NCBI GenBank assembly: GCA_900772705.1
Contig: CAAGRQ010000132.1
Coordinates: 1 to 52,735, forward strand
DNA from: Clostridia bacterium
GTDB taxonomy: Bacteria; Bacillota; Clostridia; Oscillospirales; Acutalibacteraceae
Reading direction: 5' to 3'
DNA: 52,735 nucleotides
A model generated the notes under the pieces. That model was given only the letters and a program-made list of their open reading frames with translations. It was not told the origin of the DNA and did no database searches. Shown piece after piece: positions 8,297-17,562 of this stretch. A program made the position numbers and the translations under genes. The first letter of the stretch is position 1. Every line of letters begins with the position of its first letter.

Positions 8297-9547
8297 TTAA
8301 TCTGCTCTGAGGGCTTCAATCGGGCTTAACTGAGCCGCTTTTCGTGCCGGATATACGCCGAATACTAAGCCAACGCCCGAGGAGAAGAGAAGTGCAAGAA
8401 GTATCAGCCAAATGCTTATCTTAGGCTGAATATCAATTATTGCACACGCACCGTACGCTCCCGCAAGCCCCAACGTGACACCGATGATACCGCCGATAAG
8501 GCAGAGTATAACCGACTCGGTCAGGAACTGCATAGTAATCACTCGTGTCTTTGCTCCGAGAGATTTACGAATACCTATCTCTCTCGTTCGCTCCGTTACG
8601 GAAACAAGCATAATATTCATAACGCCGATACCGCCAACAAGAAGAGAAATAGCACCTACACCTGCGATGAAGATAGTAAGAACCTTCATAATAATATCTA
8701 CGATTTCGATATATGTAGCCATATTCTGAGCAGTATACATACCGTTAGAATAGTTGCCGTGAGCGGCTTTCAGGTAGTTAACAGTTGCGTTGCCGACTGC
8801 GTCATAGTCCGCACCCTCTTTGGCAATTACAAAAACATTGGAGAGATTTGCACTTGCGCCTGTTATCTGAGTAAGGGTTGTGCATGGCATAAACAGAGCA
8901 ATAACAGGTTTATCAGAGCCGTTTTGGAACATCTGACCGATATTGCCTCCGCCGCCGAGTGAACTGGTAAGCGAATCAATATTAGCAACACCGCAAACCT
9001 TAATCTTCATCGACTTGCCCGATGAGGTAACGGTAATGCTCTCGCCTGTCGCATCCTCGTAGCCGAAAACATTCTTTGCCGACTCAATACCCATAACGGC
9101 ATACGGCGCATTAGCGGCATATTCCTCATCGGTAAAGAATCTTCCGTACTCGCAGGTATTGGTCATAGCGAACTGAACATCACTGTTTACACCGACCATC
9201 ATTACAGTAGCCTCGGTAGCGGTCTTATCGATAGTAGCGTTACCGAAACCCATAAGCATCGGTGAGCAACGCTCAACGCCGCTGACCTTAGTTTTAATAT
9301 TATCGACATCCTCGAGAGTGATGTAATCGCTGTCGGTTGCCTGTGTTGTATCGCAGGACACCAACACGGCATTGGAACCCATATCCTCAATAAGACCGAC
9401 AATATAGTCCCTTACGCCCGTACCTGCACCGACTATCATAATAACCGAAGTAATACCGATAATAATACCAAGCATAGTAAGCACAGAACGCATCCAATTT
9501 GCTTTTATACACTTTATAGCGATTTTTAAGCTTTCTGTTATATTCAC
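8297..9547 (-). CDS. MacB-type ABC transporter permease
   Basis: Inner-membrane component of a tripartite-type or antimicrobial-peptide exporter, 416 residues. One membrane helix near 20-43 is followed by an extracytoplasmic MacB core domain (about 45-280) and three helices with the FtsX signature (SVTERTREIGIRKSLGA). It ends with the typical YPARKAAQLSPIEALRAD. The start is GTG with GAGG 8 bases upstream. It follows the adaptor gene by 12 bases. The usual MacB/LolD-like ATPase, either fused or adjacent, is missing, so an ATPase must come from elsewhere unless the complex is non-functional. The substrate is unknown. Confidence 0.9.
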   Translation of the reverse strand: MNITESLKIAIKCIKANWMRSVLTMLGIIIGITSVIMIVGAGTGVRDYIVGLIEDMGSNAVLVSCDTTQATDSDYITLEDVDNIKTKVSGVERCSPMLMGFGNATIDKTATEATVMMVGVNSDVQFAMTNTCEYGRFFTDEEYAANAPYAVMGIESAKNVFGYEDATGESITVTSSGKSMKIKVCGVANIDSLTSSLGGGGNIGQMFQNGSDKPVIALFMPCTTLTQITGASANLSNVFVIAKEGADYDAVGNATVNYLKAAHGNYSNGMYTAQNMATYIEIVDIIMKVLTIFIAGVGAISLLVGGIGVMNIMLVSVTERTREIGIRKSLGAKTRVITMQFLTESVILCLIGGIIGVTLGLAGAYGACAIIDIQPKISIWLILLALLFSSGVGLVFGVYPARKAAQLSPIEALRAD

Positions 9548-9559
9548 CTATATTACCTC

Positions 9560-11206
9560 TTATTTAACTTTATCAACTACCTTAACCTTAAAGGTGTCTT
9601 CCTTATAATCGGACTGAGGAGTAGCGACAATCTTCTGTCCCTGTGAAAGTCCCGATGTAATCTCATACGAGGTATCGGAGGTTGCACCGGTTTTGATAGC
9701 GGTCTTTGTAACCGTCTGTGTATCCTCATCATAAAGATATACATATGTGCCCTCTTTTTCCAGGACGATAGACTCGATAGGTACGCACGGAACATTGTCA
9801 TATGTACCGGTTACAATCTCAACGTCTGCATTAAATCCGATGATAATATTTTCATCCGGCTGGTCTACAACTACTTTGCATTCTACGCCTGCACCCTGAG
9901 ATGTGAGAGAAGAAAGTCCGCTGATACCTGCCATTGAGCCGACAGAATCAAGCATAGAACCGTCCGAGCCGCCCGTAGCAGTCGGAGCGATAGAAGCAAC
10001 CTCGCCGTCATATTTTCCGTATGCGGTGGTAACAGTCGCTTTCATACCAACCTTAACCTTATGAACATCATATTCGCCCAGAGAAATTGTAACAACTCTC
10101 TGTGACATATTTTCGAGTGTAACTGCAGTTTGGAGTGCAGTTGTCTGCGAACCCGAATTAATAGAGCAAGCGGTGATAACGCCGTCAAAATCTGCTGTCC
10201 AACCTGCATCAAGTTCCTTTTGAGCCTTAAGTACAGAATCGTAAGCTGACTTAGAAGTATTAACAAGCTGCTTTTGAGCATCAACGGTTGTGCCCTTAGC
10301 GAGTACGGAATAAACTTCCTTTTGAGCCTGAAGAGCGGAAAGTTGCACCTGTGCGGTTGCAAGCTTAACATCATTTGATGAAGCGATTTCCTTAACGATA
10401 GCGTTCCAATCAATCTCCTCGACTGCATCAACGATACCCTGCTTTACAGCTTCTGCAACCTTTTGTGCAAAAGCATCCTGGTCGAAATTTTCAATATGAT
10501 CGCCAAGCTTTGAAAGTTCCTCCACAAGAGCCTGAACAAGCTGGTTTGTCTTATCAATACTGCCGGTAAGGTCCTTGATGTTATCAATAAGTTCCTTGAG
10601 CTGTTTTTGAATATCGTCTGTGCCGCCGGTAATACCGCCGAGCGTACCGTCTGCATATGTAACAACACCCGAACTATAATCAACAGAATAGGTTTGTTCT
10701 TCGCCCTTTGAAGCAGAAGCGGTTGCGGCTTTTTTCTTATTATTCTCAGACGCCATGGAATCAATACTGCTTTCAAGAGAAGCAATCTGCGAATTAACCG
10801 AAGCAAGCTGAGCCTTTGCGTCATTTTGATTCTTAAGAGCGGTATTATAAGCAGTCTGTGCATCATTGTATGTCACTGCAAGATTACTTACCTGTGCATC
10901 AAGGTTAGATGTATCGAATGTTGCAATTCTGTCACCCTTTGATACGCTGTCGCCCACCTTTACAAAAACCTCTTTAACGGTTGCGATAGTGCCTGCGGAG
11001 TAATCTCTCTTAAGTCCCGAAGTTACCTCGCCCGTTGAACTGACAGTCTGCACGATAGTGTCAACGCCGATTGTATTAAGACTTACCTGCTGTTTATTCT
11101 TATTAGTAGAAATAACTACCGAAGCAACTACAATAGCGGCAACAAGAACAACGGCTATAACAGCCCATATGATTTTTTTCTTTTTACTTTTTTTTACCGT
11201 AGCCAT
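9560..11206 (-). CDS. MacA/HlyD-like membrane-fusion adaptor with unusual insertion
   Basis: Anchored extracytoplasmic adaptor for the adjacent MacB-like permease, 548 residues (typical adaptors are about 350-450). A membrane helix lies at 12-33. The first half of the lipoyl/barrel fold (about 45-100) is followed by coiled coil arm 1 (about 100-155), then an insertion of about 120 residues (160-280), rich in Asp/Gly and amphipathic helix. Coiled-coil arm 2 (about 283-335) and the beta-barrel domains come next, ending with a membrane-proximal domain. The insertion at the hairpin tip is where Gram-negative adaptors meet the outer-membrane channel; here it may face the cell wall or bind substrate. 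It is the first gene after a strong promoter. Confidence 0.88.
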   Translation of the reverse strand: MATVKKSKKKKIIWAVIAVVLVAAIVVASVVISTNKNKQQVSLNTIGVDTIVQTVSSTGEVTSGLKRDYSAGTIATVKEVFVKVGDSVSKGDRIATFDTSNLDAQVSNLAVTYNDAQTAYNTALKNQNDAKAQLASVNSQIASLESSIDSMASENNKKKAATASASKGEEQTYSVDYSSGVVTYADGTLGGITGGTDDIQKQLKELIDNIKDLTGSIDKTNQLVQALVEELSKLGDHIENFDQDAFAQKVAEAVKQGIVDAVEEIDWNAIVKEIASSNDVKLATAQVQLSALQAQKEVYSVLAKGTTVDAQKQLVNTSKSAYDSVLKAQKELDAGWTADFDGVITACSINSGSQTTALQTAVTLENMSQRVVTISLGEYDVHKVKVGMKATVTTAYGKYDGEVASIAPTATGGSDGSMLDSVGSMAGISGLSSLTSQGAGVECKVVVDQPDENIIIGFNADVEIVTGTYDNVPCVPIESIVLEKEGTYVYLYDEDTQTVTKTAIKTGATSDTSYEITSGLSQGQKIVATPQSDYKEDTFKVKVVDKVK

Positions 11207-11243
11207 AGTTTAATCCCCTACTCTACAAAATTAATACAGGATT

Positions 11244-11272
11244 AGTATAATCACTTTTTGTATAATTGTCAA
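11244..11272 (-). promoter_or_regulatory. promoter of the MacA/MacB-like operon
   Basis: On the minus strand, -35 TTGACA (11272-11267), a 17-base spacer and -10 TATACT (11249-11244), 38 bases before the adaptor ATG. Transcription therefore starts freshly between purD and the adaptor gene. Confidence 0.75.
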
Positions 11273-11292
11273 TAACTTTTTGTATTATTCAG

Positions 11293-12570
11293 TCATTTTA
11301 ATGCGTTAAGTGCCTTTTGACCGATGTCTTTCCTGTAATGTGCACCGTCAAATTTAATCTTCTCTACGCCGGCATATGATTTTGCCAGTGCATCCTGCAA
11401 TGACTCACCGAGAGCGGTAACTCCCAGCACCCTGCCGCCGGAAGTAACGAGTTTGTCGCCGTCACGCTTTGTGCCTGCGTGATAAATGGTTACTCCGTCT
11501 AACTGACCGTCGGTAAGTCCGTTAATTTCTATTCCCTTAGGATAAGATTTAGGATAGCCGCCCGACGCCATAATTACGCAGGTGCACGCTCTGTCGTCCC
11601 ATTCAATATCCAAATCGGAAAGAGTTTCGTTATTAATCGCATCAAAAATATCCATTATATCGGTTTTAAGTCTGGGAAGAACCACCTGAGTCTCGGGGTC
11701 TCCGAAGCGGCAGTTATATTCGATAACCTTTGGTCCCTTTTGAGTAAGCATAAGACCGAAGTAAAGACAGCCCTTAAAAGTTCTGCCCTCCTTATTCATA
11801 GCCTCGATCGTCGGGAGGAAAATTGTATTCATACATTCCTCGGCGATTTCGTCGGTATAATAAGGATTGGGAGAAACGGTGCCCATACCGCCGGTATTAA
11901 GACCCTTATCTCCGTCGAGTGCACGCTTATGGTCCATTGAAGTAACCATAGGCTTTACGCATTTTCCGTCTGTAAAAGCGAGAACGGAGACCTCGGGTCC
12001 GGTAAGAAATTCCTCGACAACAACATTGTTACCCGAGTCACCGAAAATCTTATCTTCCATAATTTCCTTAACGCCTGCGACAGCCTCATCAAGCGTTTCG
12101 GGAATTATTACGCCCTTGCCGAGAGCCAAGCCGTCAGCCTTAATGACGGTAGGAAATTCATTCTCCGCCTTGATGTAATCAATAACATCTTCCGCTTTAT
12201 CAAATACATTATATTTAGCGGTCGGAATATTGTATTTTTTCATAAGTTCCTTAGAGAACACCTTAGAGCCCTCAATGATTGCGGCGTTTGCCCTGGGTCC
12301 GAATGTGGCGAAACCCTCTGCGTTGAGTGCGTCAACCATACCCATAACAAGCGGGTCATCGGGAGCGACAACAACAAAATCGGCTTTTATCTCCTTTGCC
12401 AATTTTACCACGCCGTCAATATCGGTGGCTGAAACATCAAAGCATTCTGCATCATATGATATGCCGCCGTTACCGGGACAGCAGGCTATATAATCAACCC
12501 TCTTTGATTCCTTAATTTTTTTGACAAGAGCGTGCTCTCTGCCGCCCGAGCCGACTACCAAAACTCTCAT
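11293..12570 (-). CDS. purD: phosphoribosylamine-glycine ligase
   Basis: ATP-grasp enzyme joining glycine to 5-phosphoribosylamine to give GAR in purine synthesis. The 425-residue length is normal. It shows the N-terminal VLVVGSGGREHAL motif, ATP-grasp lysine/glycine loop (VIKADGLALGKGV), metal-binding region (EYNCRFGDPETQ) and C-terminal domain. A GGAGG site precedes the ATG. It is the last gene of the purE-purM-purN-IMP cyclohydrolase-purD unit, 14 bases after the cyclohydrolase stop. Confidence 0.97.
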   Translation of the reverse strand: MRVLVVGSGGREHALVKKIKESKRVDYIACCPGNGGISYDAECFDVSATDIDGVVKLAKEIKADFVVVAPDDPLVMGMVDALNAEGFATFGPRANAAIIEGSKVFSKELMKKYNIPTAKYNVFDKAEDVIDYIKAENEFPTVIKADGLALGKGVIIPETLDEAVAGVKEIMEDKIFGDSGNNVVVEEFLTGPEVSVLAFTDGKCVKPMVTSMDHKRALDGDKGLNTGGMGTVSPNPYYTDEIAEECMNTIFLPTIEAMNKEGRTFKGCLYFGLMLTQKGPKVIEYNCRFGDPETQVVLPRLKTDIMDIFDAINNETLSDLDIEWDDRACTCVIMASGGYPKSYPKGIEINGLTDGQLDGVTIYHAGTKRDGDKLVTSGGRVLGVTALGESLQDALAKSYAGVEKIKFDGAHYRKDIGQKALNALK

Positions 12571-12584
12571 CTGCTCTCCTCCGT

Positions 12585-13289
12585 TTACTTATTCTTATTA
12601 ACGATTCGTGTTTCCTCATCGCCTGTGTCAAGGTCAATATAGCGAGTGAAAAGCGAAACCTTATTGTCTTCGTTAAGATTGCTCCAGAGCATATCTGTAA
12701 ATTCGTCAATGCTCTCGTTGCCTAATTTAATCGGTGCAGGCTCACCTTCAAAGGACGGAATCGGATTTCCGTCACACTTATATGTATGGATAAAATGTCC
12801 GAGTCCGGGTTCTGCCGGATAATCAAAGAAAAATCTTAGACATTCGGGAACCCCGTTATTAGATTTAAGAATAGACAGTGTGTAATCGCCGTTTGCCCTT
12901 ACAACGCCGGAAATTCTCGGAGTGTAATTAGGTTCGTCCGGCTCAAATTCACGGGTAAAAAGTGCATCGCAGAATGACTTGCCCTGAGCATAAAAATCAT
13001 AAACCGTATCGGTTTGGTCACCGTTTGTTACAATCGTCTTATCCTCAAATTTAAGCACCGGATTATAAATAATAAGGCTCGGATCTTCCATCTTGCTCTC
13101 GTCAAAAGCCTTTGTGCGAATGCCGCCTCTGTCGTTTTCTTCAAAAATTCTGTTTCTCGAATTAACGCTTCTGCCCATTATAAAGTAAGCGATGACCGCT
13201 CTTTTTCCGTCTGCCGACTTTCCGAGAACAATACCTCTGCCGGGATATGAATTTGTATTAAGTTCTGCTGCAAGTGATTCGATTTTCAT
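12585..13289 (-). CDS. PurO-like IMP cyclohydrolase
   Basis: Predicted to close FAICAR to IMP, the last step of purine synthesis. The 234-residue protein matches the archaeal-type PurO/Ntn-fold family found in some Clostridia, with an N-terminal N-S-Y-P-G-R-G motif, GRSxxSRNR near residue 40, YNP, and GxGHFIHTY in the C-terminal half. The start chosen is the ATG at 13289, whose GAGGTG site overlaps the purN stop; an in-frame ATG at 13301 lacks a site. Most bacteria instead use the C-terminal half of bifunctional PurH, so this genome may have split or redundant activities. Confidence 0.85.
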   Translation of the reverse strand: MKIESLAAELNTNSYPGRGIVLGKSADGKRAVIAYFIMGRSVNSRNRIFEENDRGGIRTKAFDESKMEDPSLIIYNPVLKFEDKTIVTNGDQTDTVYDFYAQGKSFCDALFTREFEPDEPNYTPRISGVVRANGDYTLSILKSNNGVPECLRFFFDYPAEPGLGHFIHTYKCDGNPIPSFEGEPAPIKLGNESIDEFTDMLWSNLNEDNKVSLFTRYIDLDTGDEETRIVNKNK

Positions 13290-13297
13290 ACTGCACC

Positions 13298-13921
13298 TCA
13301 TATAATTTCTGTTTTATTGCCGTTTATTTTAATTCTGCCCTCGCAGAAAAGAGAAACCGCTTTTGGCAAAATTTCCCACTCTGCCTGACGCATAACACGA
13401 TACTGTAAAATATCCTCGTTGTCTCCCTGTTCAATCGGAACAGCCTTTTGGAGTATGATTGCACCGCCGTCTGTAATCTCGTTTACAAAATGCACGGTAG
13501 CACCCGTAACTTTCATTCCGCTGTTAAGCACTGCCGTATGTACCTTTTTTCCGTAAAAGCCGTCGCCGCAAAAAAGAGGGATAAGGCTGGGGTGAACATT
13601 GATAATTCTGTTGTTGTATTTTGATACAAGATCCTCGCCGAGAATGGAAAGAAATCCTGCAAGAACTATCAAATCTATGTCCCTGCCGTCAAGAGTTTTA
13701 AGCACCGCCTTATCGTAATCCGCTTTGCTTTCATACTGTTTTCTGTTTACTACAGCCGTATCTATGCCCGCTTTTTTAGCACGCTCGAGTGCGTAAGCGT
13801 TTTCGTTAGAGGCAAGAACGAAGTTGATTTTTCCGTTTTTTATCTCTCCTCTGTCCTGTGCGTCGATAAGGGCTTGCAGATTAGTTCCGCCGCCCGAAAC
13901 AAATACTGCTATGTTCAGCAT
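13298..13921 (-). CDS. purN: phosphoribosylglycinamide formyltransferase
   Basis: Transfers formyl from 10-formyltetrahydrofolate to GAR. It has 207 residues. The substrate loop [10 protein letters not shown] is at 9-18. The catalytic set is visible as N108 and H110 (INVHPSL) and D151 (EITDGG), corresponding to Asn106/His108/Asp144 of the E. coli enzyme. It overlaps the purM end by 7 bases, and its stop overlaps the ribosome binding site of the next gene, so the operon is translationally coupled. Confidence 0.96.
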   Translation of the reverse strand: MLNIAVFVSGGGTNLQALIDAQDRGEIKNGKINFVLASNENAYALERAKKAGIDTAVVNRKQYESKADYDKAVLKTLDGRDIDLIVLAGFLSILGEDLVSKYNNRIINVHPSLIPLFCGDGFYGKKVHTAVLNSGMKVTGATVHFVNEITDGGAIILQKAVPIEQGDNEDILQYRVMRQAEWEILPKAVSLFCEGRIKINGNKTEII

Positions 13922-14952
13922 ATTTCTACTCCCTTTTGTCCGTTCTTAATCTCGCCGATTACAGCAGCCTGCTCACCGTTTGCATTAAGAATTCTTACCG
14001 CCTCGTCAGCCTTGTCGCTGTCAACGCAGAGCATAAGACCCGTACCCATATTAAAGGTATTATACATATCTCTTTCAGGGATATTGCCTGTCTTTTGAAT
14101 CAAGTCGAAAATGGGGAGCTTAAAGCACTTATCCTTTTCGATTACCGCAAGGGTATTATCATTAAGCATTCTCGGAACGTTCTCATAAAATCCGCCGCCC
14201 GTGATATGAGAAATAGCATTTACTCTGATTTCGTCCATAAGAGCAAGAAGAGGCTTAACATAAATTCTGGTAGGAGTCAAAAGAGTCTCGCCGAGTTTTG
14301 CTCCGAGTTCGTCATAATAAACATCAATGGTCTTTTCGTTAATATCGAAAACCTTACGAACAAGAGAGAAGCCGTTTGAATGAACACCCGAGGAAGCAAC
14401 GCCGATAATAGCGTCTCCTGCTTTAAGATGTTCGCCCGACACAAGTTTATCCTTTTCGCCGATTCCTACGGTAAAGCCCGCAAGGTCATATTCCTCATTC
14501 GGCATCATACCGGGGTGCTCTGCGGTTTCGCCGCCTACAAGCGCACAGCCCGACATAACGCAACCGTCGGCAACGCCCTTAACTATCTGCTCAATCTTTT
14601 CGGGATAATTCTTTCCGCAAGCGATATAGTCGAGGAAGAAAAGCGGCTTTGCGCCCGAACACGCAACATCGTTTACGCACATTGCCACGCAGTCGATACC
14701 GATTGTATCGTGCTTATCCATAAGAAACGCAAGTTTAATCTTTGTTCCCACGCCGTCTGTGCCCGATACGAGAACCGGATTTTTATACTGTGCCGACGCA
14801 AGTTCAAACATTCCGCCGAAGCCTCCGATACCGCCGATAACTCCCGGGATATTCGTACGCTTAACATGAGATTTGATAAGTTCTACCGACTCATATCCTG
14901 CCGTTACATCCACACCTGCTGCTGCATAGCTGTCGCTGAAACTCTTTTCCAT
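13915..14952 (-). CDS. purM: phosphoribosylformylglycinamidine cyclo-ligase
   Basis: Converts FGAM to AIR using ATP. 345 residues, full length. The dimer/active-site segments are present ([11 protein letters not shown] at the N-terminus, [22 protein letters not shown], then [14 protein letters not shown]). A AAAGGAGT site precedes the ATG. It lies 53 bases after purE with no terminator between them. Confidence 0.97.
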   Translation of the reverse strand: MEKSFSDSYAAAGVDVTAGYESVELIKSHVKRTNIPGVIGGIGGFGGMFELASAQYKNPVLVSGTDGVGTKIKLAFLMDKHDTIGIDCVAMCVNDVACSGAKPLFFLDYIACGKNYPEKIEQIVKGVADGCVMSGCALVGGETAEHPGMMPNEEYDLAGFTVGIGEKDKLVSGEHLKAGDAIIGVASSGVHSNGFSLVRKVFDINEKTIDVYYDELGAKLGETLLTPTRIYVKPLLALMDEIRVNAISHITGGGFYENVPRMLNDNTLAVIEKDKCFKLPIFDLIQKTGNIPERDMYNTFNMGTGLMLCVDSDKADEAVRILNANGEQAAVIGEIKNGQKGVEIC

Positions 14953-15005
14953 AAATAACTCCTTTAATTTGTATACTTAAAATTCGTACAGATAAATTAC
15001 AATTT

Positions 15006-15509
15006 TCAGATTTCTTTAAGTTTTTCCTGCAAAGCCTTGTCCTTTTCTCTGACCTGCTGTGCCATATCCTTACGCATGGCGATAAGTTTATTCATAAGTT
15101 CATCATCGCCTACCGACAAAATCTCTGCGGCAAGGAGAGCGGCATTCTTAGCCGCATTTACGCCGACTGTGGCAACCGGAATTCCCGGAGGCATCATAAC
15201 GGTTGCAAGCATAGCGTCCATACCGTCAAGTACCTTAGCCGAACATGGGATACCGATAACGGGAAGCGTGGTTGAAGCGGCAAGCACACCGCCCAAATGA
15301 GCAGCCATACCTGCTGCGGCAATAATAACGCCGAAGCCGTTATCTATCGCATTCTTTGAAAACTCATGAGCCTCCTCGGGAGTACGGTGGGCAGACATAA
15401 CCCTTACCTCTGTCTCAATGCCGAGTTCTCTGAGTTGTTTAATTGCCGGTGTAACAACGGGCAAATCGCTGTCCGAGCCCATAATAATTGCAACCTTTTT
15501 CATAAACAT
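15006..15509 (-). CDS. purE: N5-carboxyaminoimidazole ribonucleotide mutase
   Basis: Moves the carboxyl group to give CAIR. 167 residues from the ATG at 15509 (AGGGGTG four bases upstream) or 165 from the ATG at 15503. A longer upstream reading is rejected because it runs through the promoter. Family motifs are plain: GSDSDLPV, SAHRTPEEA, AAAGMAAHLGG and MPPGIPVATVG. It is the first gene of the purine unit. No purK, purF, purL, purC or purH is present in the window, so the pathway is scattered. Confidence 0.96.
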   Translation of the reverse strand: MFMKKVAIIMGSDSDLPVVTPAIKQLRELGIETEVRVMSAHRTPEEAHEFSKNAIDNGFGVIIAAAGMAAHLGGVLAASTTLPVIGIPCSAKVLDGMDAMLATVMMPPGIPVATVGVNAAKNAALLAAEILSVGDDELMNKLIAMRKDMAQQVREKDKALQEKLKEI

Positions 15510-15545
15510 ATCACCCCTGAAATCAATGTTAAAATTAATGTTAAT

Positions 15546-15574
15546 ATTATACTTTATTTTATATACTATTTCAA
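15546..15574 (-). promoter_or_regulatory. promoter of the pur unit
   Basis: On the minus strand, -35 TTGAAA (15574-15569), 17 bases, -10 TATAAT (15551-15546), 37 bases before the purE start. The leader is too short for a purine riboswitch, and I see no PurR-type box. Confidence 0.75.
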
Positions 15575-15603
15575 GCAAAATAATATAAATATTAAACCAA
15601 AAC

Positions 15604-15643
15604 AAGGCACAGACGGCATTTTATACCTGTCTGTACCTTTAAC
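15604..15643 (-). terminator. terminator of the leucine-rich-repeat gene
   Basis: The minus-strand stem AAGGTACAGAC/GTCTGTGCCTT (one G-U pair) starts at the stop codon and is followed by a short GTTTTGGTTT tract. The T-run is weak, so termination may be partial. Confidence 0.5.
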
Positions 15644-17540
15644 TTCTTCTCCTGAGCAAATAATTATTGCCGAACTGCCAATAATCGTCCCCGAGAGTAT
15701 CTCTTTTTTCGTAGTAATAAATCAAATAATCCTTTGCGTTTACAACGCCGTCAGCGTTCATATCATAAGGTTTAAGCGCAATATTTCCGTAATCATAACT
15801 GCCTTTTTCGTCAACGCTCAGATAAAGCCGTGCGTCCTCTCCGTATTCATTATGAACCGTTGCATAACAATCATCGTAAGTACGAACACACCATGTGCCG
15901 TCGGCGTTTACATTATATCTTCTGCCGTCAAGCGTAATATAGGCTTGAGAATACGCAACATTATTTTCGTGCGTGCCGTAACTGTCCTCGTCCATAACGA
16001 ATCTGCCCGTAACCTTATAGGAAGTTGTTTCGACAAAATCAGCCTTATAACTGTCGTCGCAATTAACACAGGTATAAAGGGTATAGCCGTCGTTATCGAC
16101 AGTAGGATTAATAACCTCTCCCACATAACTGTGCTTTACCGTAAACGGATAAGAAGCATTACAGCCCTTTAGCGAAAGATGTGCCTCATTTTCTCCGCAG
16201 GAGAATGGCTTTTCGCTCTGGTCATCGGCATTTTTTACATAATCGCCGGCAATGTATCTGCTGTAATAAATTTCCTCTTTTTGTCCGTCTGCAAAGGACA
16301 CGGTGAGAATGAAACCGCCGAGCATAGAATGGGTAACAGCAAAAACACGCTTGTCGCCGTCCTGTTTTGAATCGGCGGCGGAAACGGTGAGCGAGCCTTT
16401 GTAAACCGACAGAGCCGAAATTTCACTCGGATAAACAAATATGCTGTAATCACCGGTCATCTTAACGGACGAGACATAAATATCGTACTTTTTGCCCTTT
16501 TGCATAATCTCGTCAAAACAAAAACCCGAATTGGATTTATCAATATCGTCACTCTCGGCAATCAGTTTTCCGTCAAGGTAAAGCTGAGCTTTGAGGTCGC
16601 ACTCACCCGAGGAATAAATGCTGTAACGTTGATTCGTTTCAGGCGTAAAAGTATAATGCAACTTATCATTAATTATATCGGAAGTAATCGTATTGGGGTT
16701 TTCCACGCATTCGTTAAGATCAAAACTTAGCAAAAGCGAATATAAAATTCCATTATTCTTTGCGTAATAATACGGCTGGGATTCGGAATAAACCTTAAGC
16801 GAAAAGCCGTCAATTACCTTATTTGAAATATTATAACCGAATGACATAACATCACAGGAAGCATTGCTCGGAAGGGTTACATTAAGCAAAGAAGTGCAAC
16901 CGTAAAACGCTTTTGAGCCGACTGCCGTTTTTTGGGTAGGCGAAGCAAACTTTGCACTGCTAAGCGAAGTGCATCTGTAAAAAGCGTTACTGCCCACCTT
17001 TTTCACAGATGACGGAATGACAATGTTCTCAAGAGAAGTGCACGAAGCAAAAGCCCTGTCGCCGATCGTCTTAACCGATTTCGGCAAAGTAATGCTTTTC
17101 ATTTTGACGCAGTTATTAAATGCGTTAGAATCTATAATCTCTATCCCGAACGGCAAATTCCACTCGGTCATACCGTTGGTGAGCGAAAGAGAATATGTGC
17201 CTATTCTCTTTAGTGTAGTCGGAAGAACAAACTCCTTTGCCTGAACGCCGTAAAACACATAGTCTCCAAGAGAGGTAATTCCCTCTGAAACAACCACCCT
17301 CTGAATTTTGCCGCTTTCCCATTCAAGCCAGGGAATGCTCGCCGTACTGTTAGAGAGATTCGGAATATCTCCGCTTCCGTTTATATAAAGAGTTTTATCG
17401 GCGGCGTCATAGTAATAATATGTAGTGCTGTTTTTTATCTGCGTGCCCTTATACTCCTGAGCCGAAGCGACAAAGGGAACACAAAAAGCGGTCGCAACGA
17501 AAAAACCGAGCGACAAAACAACGCACAAAAGCCTTTTCAT
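15639..17540 (-). CDS. secreted BspA-type leucine-rich-repeat protein with dockerin-like tail
   Basis: Surface or secreted protein, 633 residues. A Sec signal peptide (about 1-26, ending ASA/Q) starts at the ATG 17540, which has AGGAGG. Longer frames upstream are rejected. Residues about 60-270 contain BspA/TpLRR repeats (IxxxAFxxCxxLxxIxIPxSVKxIGxxAF). A pre-peptidase-like beta domain (about 280-390) and Ig-like/bacterial repeat segments with a paired-cysteine CVNC follow. The C-terminus has a single calcium-loop motif, DMNADGVVNAKDYLIYY, like one dockerin repeat. A true dockerin has two, so cohesin binding is uncertain. The role is probably host or matrix adhesion. Confidence 0.85.
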   Translation of the reverse strand: MKRLLCVVLSLGFFVATAFCVPFVASAQEYKGTQIKNSTTYYYYDAADKTLYINGSGDIPNLSNSTASIPWLEWESGKIQRVVVSEGITSLGDYVFYGVQAKEFVLPTTLKRIGTYSLSLTNGMTEWNLPFGIEIIDSNAFNNCVKMKSITLPKSVKTIGDRAFASCTSLENIVIPSSVKKVGSNAFYRCTSLSSAKFASPTQKTAVGSKAFYGCTSLLNVTLPSNASCDVMSFGYNISNKVIDGFSLKVYSESQPYYYAKNNGILYSLLLSFDLNECVENPNTITSDIINDKLHYTFTPETNQRYSIYSSGECDLKAQLYLDGKLIAESDDIDKSNSGFCFDEIMQKGKKYDIYVSSVKMTGDYSIFVYPSEISALSVYKGSLTVSAADSKQDGDKRVFAVTHSMLGGFILTVSFADGQKEEIYYSRYIAGDYVKNADDQSEKPFSCGENEAHLSLKGCNASYPFTVKHSYVGEVINPTVDNDGYTLYTCVNCDDSYKADFVETTSYKVTGRFVMDEDSYGTHENNVAYSQAYITLDGRRYNVNADGTWCVRTYDDCYATVHNEYGEDARLYLSVDEKGSYDYGNIALKPYDMNADGVVNAKDYLIYYYEKRDTLGDDYWQFGNNYLLRRRS

Positions 17541-17562
17541 TACAACCGCCTCCTTATTTTTA

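Noticed and set aside
15510..15605. N-terminal extension of purE
   Set aside because: The extra codons run through the promoter and are AT-rich; the AGGGGTG site favours ATG 15509 or 15503.
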